Assembly (NCBI GenBank): GCA_028712695.1
Contig: JAQTQZ010000019.1
Span: 1 to 64,000, forward strand
DNA length: 64,000 bases
Direction of reading: 5' to 3'
From: Methylovulum sp.
GTDB taxonomy: Bacteria; Pseudomonadota; Gammaproteobacteria; Methylococcales; Methylomonadaceae
In this document: one piece after another, positions 9,702 through 19,799 of the stretch
Layout: each line of letters opens with the position of its first letter
Numbering within the stretch: position 1 is the first letter of the stretch
The notes under the pieces: model-generated
Seen by the model: the letters and a program-made list of their open reading frames with translations, nothing else
What the model was told of the DNA's origin: nothing
Databases searched by the model: none
Position numbers and translations under genes: made by a program

Positions 9702-10941
9702 AACGCAGCACTTCCGCAGGATTAACTTTAGCCGCTTGCCAAGCAGGATAAATAGTTGCCAGCAATGACAGCAAAAACGCCATTCCCGCAATCGCATAGA
9801 CATCAGTCCATATTAATTGGGAAGGCAAATCACTGATGTAATACACTTGAGCGGACAAAAACTTGATGCCAAAAACGTCTTCGATTGTTTTGACCAGCTC
9901 AGCAACATTTAACGCTAATAATACCCCGCCTACAGTTCCCAGCAATGTACCAAAAATACCGATGACCGTGCCTAACACCATAAAAATACCCATCACTGAT
10001 CCTGAAGTCAGTCCTTGGGTTTTAAGGATTGCTATATCACCGCGTTTATCCGTGACTACCATGATTAAGGTGGAAACAATATTGAAAGCGGCCACCGCGA
10101 CCATCAACAACAAAATGATGGACATCACCCGCTTTTCCATTTTAATCGCCTGAAAGAAATTATCGTGCGCCATCGTCCAGTCGCTAACGCGATAGTCGTT
10201 ATAAAACTCAGTTGCCAACGTTTGGGTTATTTGGGGTGCGTCCAGTAAATTATCCATTTTAATCCGCAGGGCTGAAACCGAGTTTTCCATACGGAACAGT
10301 TTAGCGGCATCATCAATATGCACAAAAGCCATATTTCGGTCATATTCATACATGCCCACCTGAAAAATACCCACAACCGTAAACCGGCGCATTCTGGGCA
10401 CCACACCGGCGGGCGTGGAATTTACCTGCGGACTGATAACGGTGACTTTATCACCAACCATGACACCCAAATAACTGGCCAGTTCAGCGCCCAACACAAT
10501 GTCATACTGGCCAGAGACCAGATCAGACAATTTGCCTGCTTTCATTTTTTCGGCCACTTCAGACACTTTCGCCTCATATTCCGGCAAAATCCCGCTGAGC
10601 ATAGTGCCGCTGACACGCCGGTCAGCATTAATCATAACCTGCCCATTGATAAAAGGCGCAGTGCCTTGGATATGGGGATGATCTTTTAATTTTTTCTCAA
10701 GTGCTTGCCAATCATCCAATTGACCATATTTTCCAGTAATGGTCGCATGGGCTGTCATACTCAGCATACGGTCGCTTATTTCGCTGACAAAACCATTCAT
10801 CACCGACAGGACGGTAATCAAAGCGGTCACACTCAAGGCAATACCTAGCACAGAAGCTAAGGTGACAAAGGAAATAAATTGCGTACGCCGTTTAGCCCGC
10901 GTATAGCGCAAGCCAATATAGAAAATTAAGGGTTTATACAT
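9694..10941 (-). CDS. lolC: Lipoprotein-releasing ABC transporter permease (LolC/LolE type)
   Basis: The 415-residue permease has the MacB/FtsX layout. One N-terminal helix (about 25-48) precedes a large periplasmic domain (about 50-265), and three C-terminal helices follow. Family marks are IGLRYTRAKRRTQFISFVTLASVLGIALSV at the start and KVNPAEVLRYE at the end. Only one permease gene accompanies lolD, so this may be a single-permease arrangement, or the second copy lies elsewhere. It lies downstream of fur on the same strand with a 24-base gap. Confidence 0.93.
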   Translation of the reverse strand: MYKPLIFYIGLRYTRAKRRTQFISFVTLASVLGIALSVTALITVLSVMNGFVSEISDRMLSMTAHATITGKYGQLDDWQALEKKLKDHPHIQGTAPFINGQVMINADRRVSGTMLSGILPEYEAKVSEVAEKMKAGKLSDLVSGQYDIVLGAELASYLGVMVGDKVTVISPQVNSTPAGVVPRMRRFTVVGIFQVGMYEYDRNMAFVHIDDAAKLFRMENSVSALRIKMDNLLDAPQITQTLATEFYNDYRVSDWTMAHDNFFQAIKMEKRVMSIILLLMVAVAAFNIVSTLIMVVTDKRGDIAILKTQGLTSGSVMGIFMVLGTVIGIFGTLLGTVGGVLLALNVAELVKTIEDVFGIKFLSAQVYYISDLPSQLIWTDVYAIAGMAFLLSLLATIYPAWQAAKVNPAEVLRYE

Positions 10942-10965
10942 GAAATTGACAGATGGTATAAAAAA

Positions 10966-11382
10966 TCAAGATTTTTTGCATTGTGGACATAACCCATATA
11001 AATAAAGGCCGTGGTCAGTTAGTTCATAACCTAGTTTTGCTGCTATTTCATTTTGACGGGCTTCAATCACTTGGTCGGCAAATTCGTCTACTTTCCCACA
11101 TTTGATACATAAAATATGGTCGTGATGATCGCCTGTACTCAATTCAAAGACGGAGTTTCCGCCTTCAAAATGATGGCGGGTCACCAACCCTGCCGCTTCA
11201 AATTGAGTCAGCACTCGATACACCGTAGCCAAGCCAATATCTTCGTCTTCACTCAGTAGAATTTTATAGACTTTTTCAGCCGTTAAATGACGTTCATTGA
11301 CCTGATTTTCTAAAATATGCAGAATCTTAACCCGAGGTAAAGTGACCTTCAAGCCGGCATTCCTTAAATCATGCGTTTCCAA
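10966..11382 (-). CDS. fur: Ferric uptake regulator
   Basis: Fur is an iron-sensing dimeric repressor. The product has an N-terminal winged helix (DLRNAGLKVTLPRVKILHIL) and C-terminal metal sites: HHFEGG, GDHHDHILCIKCGKVDEF and a final CPQCKK. I choose the TTG at 11382, giving METHDLRNAGLKV and 138 residues, the usual Fur size. A GGAG Shine-Dalgarno sequence lies seven bases upstream (11390-11393, minus strand). The open frame runs on to an ATG at 11493, but those 37 residues do not look like Fur. It is divergent from bamE, a conserved arrangement. Confidence 0.94.
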   Translation of the reverse strand: METHDLRNAGLKVTLPRVKILHILENQVNERHLTAEKVYKILLSEDEDIGLATVYRVLTQFEAAGLVTRHHFEGGNSVFELSTGDHHDHILCIKCGKVDEFADQVIEARQNEIAAKLGYELTDHGLYLYGLCPQCKKS

Positions 11383-11533
11383 TTTCAGACTCCGGTAAAT
11401 CCGCTGTGACAATGGCGGGTGATAATAATCTGCGCATTGTAGCCTTTTTAATGCGTAAGAGCATGACAGTTTTATAGGATAATCTTTTAACATCCTGTAT
11501 GATTTTGCCTTTTAAATACTTCTGCAGTCTCAA

Positions 11534-12034
11534 ATGAGTAAGCCGTTTTTTTCTTTAAGTTTGTTGGCAGGGCTGTCGCTCGCGTCCTGCTCCACTGTTT
11601 TGAATAATTTGCCGGGGGTTTACACACTGGAAATCCAACAAGGCAATATCGTCGAACAGCCTATGGTGGAACAGCTAAGGCCTGGCATGAACAAGCGCCA
11701 GGTACTTTATATCATGGGATCTCCCATGCTGACTGATGTCTTCCATCCTGAACGTTGGGACTATATTTATTACGACAAAAGTGATGATGAAGAAAAAGTC
11801 CAAAAGAAAGTTTCATTATTCTTCAATAATGAGCAACTTAGCGGCATACAAGGCAATATGCGGCCTAGCGGGAAACCTGTGATTAAATCATCGGGTGAAA
11901 CGACAGTGGATATACCCAAACGGGATCTTGAAAGGACGCTATGGGAAAAAGTCACCGGCCTTTTAGGTTATGGCGACACATCTAAAAATGAACCTGACAA
12001 CCTAAAGCCAGCACCTAGTGGCTCTGATTATTAG
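11534..12034 (+). CDS. bamE: Outer membrane assembly lipoprotein BamE (SmpA/OmlA)
   Basis: BamE is a small lipoprotein of the BAM complex that inserts outer-membrane beta-barrels. The 166-residue precursor has a signal peptide with lipobox LASC (mature Cys near residue 19). The SmpA/OmlA domain follows: QGNIVEQPMVEQLRPGMNKRQVLYIMGSPMLTDVFHPERWDYIYY. The C-terminal 40 residues beyond the domain are polar and probably disordered. Its last 20 bases overlap the end of the convergent PBP gene. Confidence 0.95.
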   Translation: MSKPFFSLSLLAGLSLASCSTVLNNLPGVYTLEIQQGNIVEQPMVEQLRPGMNKRQVLYIMGSPMLTDVFHPERWDYIYYDKSDDEEKVQKKVSLFFNNEQLSGIQGNMRPSGKPVIKSSGETTVDIPKRDLERTLWEKVTGLLGYGDTSKNEPDNLKPAPSGSDY

Positions 12035-15000
12035 CTAGCTTGACTGTAACCGGACGCCCATTCAACATCTTTTTCAAGCCCGCATTATTTATTTCATGAA
12101 CTGCGGGCTTTATTTTAGCCTCTGTCTTAGTTAGTACGGGCATAAGCGTTGGCTTAAGGAATTTCATTATTTGCACAGGTAATGAACTGGTGAAGTGGTA
12201 GTTGCCCGCATTGTCGCCGGCCACATAGGCCGTAATAACGCCAAAAAAACGCTCCCCCAGGAAAAACGTAAAGACAGCGGCCCGGCTAATAAATTTCGAC
12301 TCAATCAAGCGCCCTCCCGCTCCCCAGATTTCTTTACGATGATCGCCGGTTCCCGTTTTACCGCCAACCACTAGGGGCTTACCATTCGTATCAGTATAAA
12401 CACCGTTAAGCCGTGATGCCGTCCCCCCTTCCACGACACCCCGCAAGGCACCGCGTGAGACTTTTGCGATTTCGACGGCAAACACCCGCTCACCTTGCTC
12501 GACTGATTTGTTCAGCACGGTTTCATAAGGCGTGCCTTGAGCGAAATGAAGGCTATCAAAGCGCACAATCGGCAATCTGACCCCATCATTTTGCAAAATC
12601 CCCAGCAATTCCGCCAAAGCGGCCGGGCGGTCTCCGGATGCACCAATTGAAGTCGCATAGGAGGGAGTCAGCGCCCCAAATGGATAGCCTGTTTTTTGCC
12701 ATGCCTGATGAATTTCGTTAAACGCTTCTGTTTCTAATAACGTCATAATGCGCCGTTGCTGGGCATTTTTTCTGCCGCCCTTAAACAACCATCGGTACAC
12801 ATCTTGGCGCTGCTGGGCGCTAGCCGCCATGACCTCTTCACGGTTCGCTTTAGGATGTTCAGCCAAATAACCAACCACCCACAATTCCAACGGATGTATT
12901 TTGGTGATATAGCCTTGATCCTGCAAATCAAAGTTCCCTACAGAATATTTATCGTACAGGTTATAGAATTCTGTATCAAACGGGATCTTTTTGTCTAAAT
13001 GTGCCTGTAAATAACGCATGAGTGCTTGTTCGTCATGCTCAGGATAAATTGCCCTATACAGCATAGTGAGACGCGAAGCTTTAGAAAACACCCGTCTAGT
13101 CAACAGTTCCAGCGCTTCTTCGGCCGTTTTATCGCGGTATTTGGCATAAAAACGCCGTAAATAGACGCCGCCCTCGCGGTCGGCAAACCGTTGCAGATAT
13201 TCTTTGCGCTTTGGATTATCAGGACTTTCTAGCCAACGCGCGATACCTTCCGGCTTGTAAAGATGATGATAGACAATATCACGCATCAGACGGATGAAAA
13301 CCAAATTGACCGAATCCCGTAAAGCATGCCTTACCGACATGATTTTGCCGTTTTCATTTTTGGTGAAATTACTGAATGTATGCAAGCCGCCACCGGTAAA
13401 AAAACTTTCCCCAGGGCTGGCTGAATAACGCCGGTCAAGCGCCTGATTGAGTAAATCCTCCAAACCAATTTGTGGTTTTGCACGGAGCTGTTCAAGTACC
13501 CATGCCGAAATATAATCACGCGGATGCAGTTCAATTTGCTTAAGTGCTTTCGCTGAAAGGGTTTTATACTGCTGATACACGTTGGCCACCAACTCCAGAT
13601 AATGCACCATGGTCCGAAGTTTGGCAGTAGATCCTAAATCCAAACGGATACCTTCGTTAATATCTAGCGGCTGATCATAATTGTCTGTTTGTATACGTAG
13701 CAAATTACCTGTTTTGCTACGCTCAAACAGCATCAGGCTGTATACAATGGGAGCGAGGTCAGTGTTTTCATTAAGCATCCTAAATCCCACAATGCCTGCA
13801 GCCCGGGCAGTTGCCGGCTCACTTAGGGAATGCAAAGCATGGGTGACGGCTTGCTGGGTATTGTAATCAAGCGTCGTTTTAACCGTTAAATCTAAACGAT
13901 CTAGCTCATAATTGGATTTTATGTCCAATGTCCTAGCCAAACGGCTACGCAATACGCCCTGCGTCTTTTTTTCAGTAGCAAAGGTAGATGCCACAAAAGC
14001 CGTTTTAAGCGTGCGTGCACTCACTTCTTGCAAAGCGGCATCCCTTAGTGCTACAGAAATGACCTTCTTTTCTGCCAGAAGCCACAAGTAGCGGTCAGTA
14101 AGATTTTGTAGCGCGTTGAACCCCTTTCCCAGCAAATAAGATGGACGCCTTTGTGACAATAACAGGCCCAGTATTTGCCGATACGCTTGCGCCTGCAGCT
14201 TGCTGACCGATTTGGACAAATTAAGCGCATCCATACTAAGCAACTTGTTAACCTGATTAAAATCAGCGCTAAACCAAGCCGACAAACCATCCCCTAGGCC
14301 ATGCACTTCGCCTGATTTTGGCGTCGCGGCAAGCGGCATGGAGTTAAGATACGCCAGCGCTATTTCCTGCCGCATGGCTCGTGTGTCAGGCCCCAATAAA
14401 TAGGCACGGATCGATGCCGTGCCCATTTGCCTAAATTTGTCTGTGATCGAATTTGTATAGCCATTTTGCGAATGGCGATATTTTTCTATTTGTGTCGCTA
14501 ACGTGCTGCCACCCGCCACATTGCCGCCTGCCCCCAATTTATGCGCCATCAACTGCAAGCCGGCAAAGCCTAAGCGATCCCATTCTATCGCCGGATTAAC
14601 CGTGGTATTCTCCGCATTGAGCAATTCCTTATTCTCGATAAAAAGCAGCGTATTCAAAATTACCGGTGGAATAGCCTGAAAACTGGGATAACCGTAATTA
14701 GGATAAACCGCATTAAAAATCAGTTGGTTGCTACGGTCAAAAATACGCAATCCTGCTTGGGTTTTTTCATGGTAAATATTGAACAAACCATAATCCGCAA
14801 GCTCCGTCATCATGGATGATGAAGACGCTTGCGCGGTAATGCTATAGCCTGACTTTTTTAAACGGTCAATGGCTTTTGGCAACAGCGTATAACCTAGCCG
14901 TTCATCGTAAGGCCCATACTCCGGATAACGGATTGACTGGCTGGAACCAGGCATGAGTTTAAAACTGAGCTGTTTGCTTATTTGGGAAAGATAGTGGGCC

Positions 15001-15122
15001 TGATATTTGGAGGTTTGCACCTCTTGCCTAATAAGTTTAGTGACAACAAAAGCTATGGCCAGTGAGACAATAACAATATATATTGCCAAAATACGCTGGA
15101 TTATCGGTCTATTTTTCTGCAT
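12015..15122 (-). CDS. Long class A penicillin-binding protein (transglycosylase/transpeptidase)
   Basis: This 1035-residue bifunctional cell-wall synthase has one N-terminal membrane helix (about 10-30). Its GT51 transglycosylase domain shows IENKELL and GGSTLATQIEKY near residues 170-220. Its transpeptidase domain has the SxxK serine in DLGSTAKLRT, SVN in RDSVNLVFIRLMRD, and KTG in VGGKTGTGDHR. All catalytic motifs are present. It is longer than PBP1a/1b (about 800-850). The extra length is mostly helical sequence around and inside the transpeptidase region (about 590-760). It is convergent with bamE, overlapping by 20 bases. It is not a clear orthologue of PBP1a or 1b, so no symbol is given. 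Confidence 0.88.
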   Translation of the reverse strand: MQKNRPIIQRILAIYIVIVSLAIAFVVTKLIRQEVQTSKYQAHYLSQISKQLSFKLMPGSSQSIRYPEYGPYDERLGYTLLPKAIDRLKKSGYSITAQASSSSMMTELADYGLFNIYHEKTQAGLRIFDRSNQLIFNAVYPNYGYPSFQAIPPVILNTLLFIENKELLNAENTTVNPAIEWDRLGFAGLQLMAHKLGAGGNVAGGSTLATQIEKYRHSQNGYTNSITDKFRQMGTASIRAYLLGPDTRAMRQEIALAYLNSMPLAATPKSGEVHGLGDGLSAWFSADFNQVNKLLSMDALNLSKSVSKLQAQAYRQILGLLLSQRRPSYLLGKGFNALQNLTDRYLWLLAEKKVISVALRDAALQEVSARTLKTAFVASTFATEKKTQGVLRSRLARTLDIKSNYELDRLDLTVKTTLDYNTQQAVTHALHSLSEPATARAAGIVGFRMLNENTDLAPIVYSLMLFERSKTGNLLRIQTDNYDQPLDINEGIRLDLGSTAKLRTMVHYLELVANVYQQYKTLSAKALKQIELHPRDYISAWVLEQLRAKPQIGLEDLLNQALDRRYSASPGESFFTGGGLHTFSNFTKNENGKIMSVRHALRDSVNLVFIRLMRDIVYHHLYKPEGIARWLESPDNPKRKEYLQRFADREGGVYLRRFYAKYRDKTAEEALELLTRRVFSKASRLTMLYRAIYPEHDEQALMRYLQAHLDKKIPFDTEFYNLYDKYSVGNFDLQDQGYITKIHPLELWVVGYLAEHPKANREEVMAASAQQRQDVYRWLFKGGRKNAQQRRIMTLLETEAFNEIHQAWQKTGYPFGALTPSYATSIGASGDRPAALAELLGILQNDGVRLPIVRFDSLHFAQGTPYETVLNKSVEQGERVFAVEIAKVSRGALRGVVEGGTASRLNGVYTDTNGKPLVVGGKTGTGDHRKEIWGAGGRLIESKFISRAAVFTFFLGERFFGVITAYVAGDNAGNYHFTSSLPVQIMKFLKPTLMPVLTKTEAKIKPAVHEINNAGLKKMLNGRPVTVKLANNQSH

Positions 15123-15193
15123 CAGTAACCATTTCCATTAACACGCAAGCGCGGCCCCATTGTTTCAGATAGCTCTAGGTCCATAGTTTATAC

Positions 15194-16216
15194 TTACCCG
15201 GCCAGAACCTGTACTGATGCAAATAACAGACAGATTGTCCGTAAAGTCTCCCATGCGTCACCTGATTGCTGGCCCTTGATTTGCCGATCTGCTTTAGCGC
15301 CTAACACTAAAAGCCTATTAAGGTCAGCATCTGACAGTCTGGCGATTGCCTCATTAATAAGCGTTTTACGCTTATCCCAGACCTGATGGTTTTTGAACAC
15401 CAGCTCTTTGCTTTGGCCTTGCTTGAGCGCAAATTTAATCTTGCTTAGCACTCTAACTTCACGAGCCAGTGCCCACAATATCACAGGGGCAGGAACATTT
15501 TCAGCCTGTAGGCCAGAAAATGTCCGTAACAACTGGTTTACATTTGCGGACAAAACAGCATCTATTAATTTAAAAGCATCGTATCGGGCGTTGTCGGCAA
15601 CTACATCAACAATTTGCCCGGTGCTCAGTTTACAGGCACCATATAATACATACAGCTTTTCTATTTCTTGCGCGGCAGCCAATAAATTGCCTTCAATTCT
15701 GGACGCCAGTATTTTCACACCTTCAGGATCTGCTGATAAGCCCCTCTGCTGTAGGCGCTGCCCTAACCAATGGATTAAATCCTGTTTTTCCAACGGCCAC
15801 ACCTGAACAATAGCCCCTACCTTGTCCAATGCCTGCAACCAACGGCTTTTTAAAGCCTCTTTCGCCACTTTACCGGCGGTAATCAACAAAACAGTGTCCT
15901 CCGGCAAATTCCCGCAATAAGTAATCAAGGCTTTCGAACCATCAATTCCTGGAGCACCAGAAGGCAATCTTAAATCAATAATTTTTTTGTCGGCAAAAAC
16001 AGACAACGAATCCGCCGAGTGGGCTAATTGATGCCATGAAAACCCAGTGGCTTCGGCTTGCAAAAGCTCACGGTTAAGATAGCCCATCTGCCGTGCCACC
16101 GCCCTCACGGCATCGGCCATTTCACCGAGTTGCAAAGGCTCATCGCCACTGATGAAATAAACAGGTGCCAATTTTTTTTGCAGGGCCAGCTTAAATTGCT
16201 CAGGCTTAAGGTGCAT
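15194..16216 (-). CDS. holA: DNA polymerase III subunit delta
   Basis: HolA opens the beta clamp within the clamp-loader complex. The 340-residue product has the expected length and motifs: LAPVYFISGDEPLQLGEMAD at the N-terminus, then DKKIIDLRLPSG, then LLAAAQEIEKLYVLYG and the C-terminal collar region. Gene order leuS-lptE-holA is conserved in gammaproteobacteria. The start is three bases beyond the lptE stop, so the pair is translated from one message. Confidence 0.95.
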   Translation of the reverse strand: MHLKPEQFKLALQKKLAPVYFISGDEPLQLGEMADAVRAVARQMGYLNRELLQAEATGFSWHQLAHSADSLSVFADKKIIDLRLPSGAPGIDGSKALITYCGNLPEDTVLLITAGKVAKEALKSRWLQALDKVGAIVQVWPLEKQDLIHWLGQRLQQRGLSADPEGVKILASRIEGNLLAAAQEIEKLYVLYGACKLSTGQIVDVVADNARYDAFKLIDAVLSANVNQLLRTFSGLQAENVPAPVILWALAREVRVLSKIKFALKQGQSKELVFKNHQVWDKRKTLINEAIARLSDADLNRLLVLGAKADRQIKGQQSGDAWETLRTICLLFASVQVLAG

Positions 16217-16218
16217 AA

Positions 16219-16710
16219 CTATTTTGCGCGCGCGTCCAAAACCACACGCGACCGGTCAACAATGGCACGCACTGCCTGTTGGTACATTTCGTTACGGATC
16301 ACTATCTCTTCGTTACCTTTAGCTAGGATATCTTGTTGGTTATTGAAATATTCCCGTTTAATCTCAATCGGCTGGCGAGTTATCAGCGGTGTATTGTCAG
16401 CCGTCGCCAGCTCATAATCAAAGCGATAGTACAATTCAAGCTCATTAGACCTGCCCCTTTCGTTCAGCGATAAAACCCGTTGCCCTGAATTTTCACCAAA
16501 AACCCTGATGACAATCCCCGCATTTTCAGGTGAACTGGCCAGCTTACCCGAAGCTGGCCTCATTGCCCTCTTGAATTGCTCGCGCAATGGTATCGATGCC
16601 CCCTCAAGATAAACACTTTTTAATGCTTCAGGCATGTCCATAGCGCCACGCAAATGATATCCACAAGCACTGAGCCAGACAGCAATAATTACAACAACCA
16701 GTTTTTTCAT
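16219..16710 (-). CDS. lptE: LPS assembly lipoprotein LptE
   Basis: LptE plugs the LptD barrel and helps insert lipopolysaccharide in the outer membrane. The start at 16710 gives MKKLVVVIIAVWLSAC, a lipoprotein signal with lipobox LSAC, and a 163-residue precursor. The mature part reads GYHLRGAMDMPEALKSVYLEG, typical LptE. An upstream in-frame start at 16773 would overlap leuS and bury the signal peptide, so it was rejected. It sits between leuS (25 bases upstream) and holA. Confidence 0.93.
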   Translation of the reverse strand: MKKLVVVIIAVWLSACGYHLRGAMDMPEALKSVYLEGASIPLREQFKRAMRPASGKLASSPENAGIVIRVFGENSGQRVLSLNERGRSNELELYYRFDYELATADNTPLITRQPIEIKREYFNNQQDILAKGNEEIVIRNEMYQQAVRAIVDRSRVVLDARAK

Positions 16711-16735
16711 CGGGACTTGTTCATTTAAAACGCCA

Positions 16736-19186
16736 TTAGACAACGATATTGACCAGTTTGTTTGGTACAACAATCACTTTTTTAACCGGCATGTCTTCAA
16801 TAAAACGCTTGACCTGTTCATCATTCAGCGCTGTTGCTTCAATATCGCCAGCGGATGCGCCTGCCGGAACAGAAATTTTACCGCGTAACTTGCCATTGAT
16901 TTGCACCATCAATTCCAATGAATCCTGCGCCAAGGCACTTTCATCAATTTGCGGCCAAGGCACTGTAATTACTGTTTGCTGATTCCCTAGTTGCAACCAT
17001 AATTGATGACAAATATGCGGGACGATAGGCGACAACATCAACACGATAGCCTCCAGAACTTCTTGGCGCACTGCCTTGCCGTTATCGGAACCATCGGTGA
17101 ACTTACTTAAGGTGTTAATCAGTTCCATGTTGGCCGCAATAGCCGTATTAAAAATAGTGCGCACCCCCATATCATGGCTGACTTTCTGGATGGTTTGGTG
17201 CAATTGCCGCCGCACCGTCTGCTGCTCTTGGGTTAGTGATTGCTTATCAAGCGCTTGCCTGGCACCGCCCGCCTCAATATGCAAATACGCCTGCCGCCAA
17301 AGCCGTTTTAAAAACCGGTGCGCGCCTTCAACGCCACTGTCCGACCACTCCAGCGATTGTTCGGGTGGCGCGGCAAACATGATAAACAGGCGCACAGTGT
17401 CGGCACCATATTGGTCTATCAAACCTTGAGGGTCAACGGTATTGCCTTTGGACTTGGACATTTTGCTGCCATCTTTTAGCACCATGCCTTGGGTCAGTAA
17501 TTTTTTAAATGGTTCATCAGCCGTTAGCAAACCTTCGTCGCGTAATAATTTGGTATAAAAACGTGCATACAACAAGTGCAAGATGGCATGTTCAATTCCA
17601 CCGATGTAATAATCAACAGGCAACCAGTGGTCAACCCGCGCATCTAACATCGTATCGGCATTATTACAGGTGAACCGGGCAAAATACCAAGACGACTCCA
17701 TAAAAGTATCAAAGGTGTCCGTTTCGCGTCTGGCAGGCTTGCCGCAAGATGGGCAAGCTGTCTTAGAAAATGTCGGATGTGCCACCAGCGGCGACTGCGA
17801 GCCGTCCAACACCACGTCTCTAGGTAACTCAACGGGTAAATCTTGTTCAGGCACAGGCACAGTGCCGCAATCATCACAATAAATGACCGGTATTGGCGCC
17901 CCCCAGTAACGCTGGCGCGACACGCCCCAATCACGCAAACGGAAATTGACTTTGCGCAATCCCTTTCCGGCTTGCTCTAACGTTCCGGCGATTTTTACAA
18001 AAGCCTGCTCGGAAGTTAAGCCGTCAAATTCACCAGAGTTTTTCAGCACACCTTTTGCTGTGTAAGCGTGTTCTGAACAATCATCGCCAACACTATCCTG
18101 AGCAAAAATAACTTGTCTGATCGCAATGCCGTATTTTACGGCAAACTCATAATCGCGTTGGTCATGTGCAGGTACCGACATCACCGCACCGGTGCCATAA
18201 CCCATCAGCACAAAATTGGCGATCCAGACAGGCACGGCTTCACCGGTAATTGGATGCAAGGCGTCAATACCGGATGCAATACCGCGTTTTTCCATTGTCT
18301 CCATCGCCGCTTCTGAGGTTTCCATCAGCTTGCAAGCGTTGATAAATTCAGCAATGCCAGGGTTATTTTCCGCCGCTTTTAACGCCAGCGGATGTTCGGC
18401 GGCAACCGCCAAGTACGTCACGCCCATCAAAGTGTCAGGGCGCGTGGTATAAATCCGCACCGGCTGCCCCAACTCAGGCACAGCAAAGTCCATCTCCACG
18501 CCTTCTGAACGGCCTATCCAATTGGCCTGCATAGTTTTGACCTGTTCAGGCCAACCGTCTAAGGTCTCCAATGCAGACAACAACTCATCAGCATACGCGG
18601 TGATTTTTAAAAACCATTGGGAGATTTCCTTGCGTTCCACATGGGTGTCACAACGCCAACAACAACCATCTATCACCTGCTCGTTCGCCAGCACGGTCAT
18701 ATCATGGGGACACCAGTTGACAGGCGCGGTTTTTTTATAGACCAGCCCTTTTGCTAGCAATTTGAGGAAAAACCATTGTTCCCAACGGTAATAATCAGGA
18801 TCGCAAGTGGCAATTTCCCTATCCCAATCATAGCCGAACCCCAGTCGTTTCAATTGGTCGCGCATGTAATCGATGTTGCTATATGTCCAATCAGCGGGAT
18901 GCACGCCATGCTGCATCGCGGCATTTTCGGCGGGCAGTCCAAACGCATCCCAACCCATAGGCTGCAAAACATTCTTGCCTAACATACGTTGATAACGGCT
19001 GATGACATCGCCTATCGTGTAATTGCGCACATGCCCCATGTGTAGTTTGCCACTAGGATACGGGAACATCGATAAACAATAATACTTGTCTGCCGAAGAA
19101 GATTCTGAAGCCTTAAACACGCCTGCGGTTTCCCAGGCTTGCTGCACGTCTTGCTCAATAGTGAGCGGCTGATAATTTTCTTGCAT
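16736..19186 (-). CDS. leuS: Leucyl-tRNA synthetase
   Basis: LeuRS charges tRNA-Leu. The 816-residue class I enzyme shows the HIGH-type motif [20 protein letters not shown] near residue 40 and [13 protein letters not shown] near 580. Between them are the editing (CP1) domain with [20 protein letters not shown] and zinc-binding cysteines ([15 protein letters not shown]). It is somewhat shorter than the E. coli enzyme (860), with no motif missing. It is the first gene of leuS-lptE-holA and is divergent from ybeL. Confidence 0.97.
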   Translation of the reverse strand: MQENYQPLTIEQDVQQAWETAGVFKASESSSADKYYCLSMFPYPSGKLHMGHVRNYTIGDVISRYQRMLGKNVLQPMGWDAFGLPAENAAMQHGVHPADWTYSNIDYMRDQLKRLGFGYDWDREIATCDPDYYRWEQWFFLKLLAKGLVYKKTAPVNWCPHDMTVLANEQVIDGCCWRCDTHVERKEISQWFLKITAYADELLSALETLDGWPEQVKTMQANWIGRSEGVEMDFAVPELGQPVRIYTTRPDTLMGVTYLAVAAEHPLALKAAENNPGIAEFINACKLMETSEAAMETMEKRGIASGIDALHPITGEAVPVWIANFVLMGYGTGAVMSVPAHDQRDYEFAVKYGIAIRQVIFAQDSVGDDCSEHAYTAKGVLKNSGEFDGLTSEQAFVKIAGTLEQAGKGLRKVNFRLRDWGVSRQRYWGAPIPVIYCDDCGTVPVPEQDLPVELPRDVVLDGSQSPLVAHPTFSKTACPSCGKPARRETDTFDTFMESSWYFARFTCNNADTMLDARVDHWLPVDYYIGGIEHAILHLLYARFYTKLLRDEGLLTADEPFKKLLTQGMVLKDGSKMSKSKGNTVDPQGLIDQYGADTVRLFIMFAAPPEQSLEWSDSGVEGAHRFLKRLWRQAYLHIEAGGARQALDKQSLTQEQQTVRRQLHQTIQKVSHDMGVRTIFNTAIAANMELINTLSKFTDGSDNGKAVRQEVLEAIVLMLSPIVPHICHQLWLQLGNQQTVITVPWPQIDESALAQDSLELMVQINGKLRGKISVPAGASAGDIEATALNDEQVKRFIEDMPVKKVIVVPNKLVNIVV

Positions 19187-19268
19187 CCTTCTCGTCTTTT
19201 ATCAATCAAAAGCGTTAGAATACCGTACAGTTGCTTAAATCTAAAGCGTCAATTTCAGGAGTTGAACC

Positions 19269-19754
19269 ATGAATAAAAATAAACTTATCGCTGCCTATAG
19301 CCAACTTTTAGAGCATCTTCACGAAACCATGGAAGAAACCCTTCACTCGTTTGCTGAAGCCTTGGAAATTTCCAAGGAAAAAACCAGCAAGACCAGTGAC
19401 TTGACGGACGAAGAGCTGGATAAAGTGTCCGGCTATGTCAAACGTGATATTGAACATGCAGCACATGGTTTATCGGATAAGGAGGATAACGATTCACTTG
19501 CCGAATGGTTTAAATTTGATGTTGAGCTGATTGAAAATTTCACTTTGGATGCTTTTTTAAGCGTTGCCGATAAAACCCGCATTGAACTGGCAAAACTACA
19601 ACAATTGGCGGAAACACACACTTATCATAGTGGCGAAATCACCAGTCCAGGCACCTTTATTTGTGACGCGTGTGGTAAAGAAATCGCTTTTAAAACACCC
19701 AGCGAAATCCCCGTATGCCCGAAATGTAATGCAACGACTTTTGTGCGTATCTAA
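19269..19754 (+). CDS. ybeL: Zinc ribbon protein of the DUF1451/YbeL family
   Basis: The 161-residue protein has a long acidic helical N-terminal part (about 1-115, LLEHLHETMEETLHSFAEAL) and a C-terminal zinc ribbon with two CxxC pairs, FICDACGKEI and PVCPKCNATTF. This is the DUF1451 architecture of E. coli YbeL, also encoded next to leuS. AGGAG seven bases before the ATG is a strong ribosome binding site. The molecular role is not established. Confidence 0.88.
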   Translation: MNKNKLIAAYSQLLEHLHETMEETLHSFAEALEISKEKTSKTSDLTDEELDKVSGYVKRDIEHAAHGLSDKEDNDSLAEWFKFDVELIENFTLDAFLSVADKTRIELAKLQQLAETHTYHSGEITSPGTFICDACGKEIAFKTPSEIPVCPKCNATTFVRI

Positions 19755-19799
19755 AAATAATAATAACGAATATACCGTGTGATTTAACAGGAACAGACT

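Noticed and set aside
9702-9803. Longer N-terminal extension of lolD
   Set aside because: It lies inside the permease gene and is cysteine/arginine-rich without similarity to LolD; the internal ATG overlapping the permease stop is preferred.
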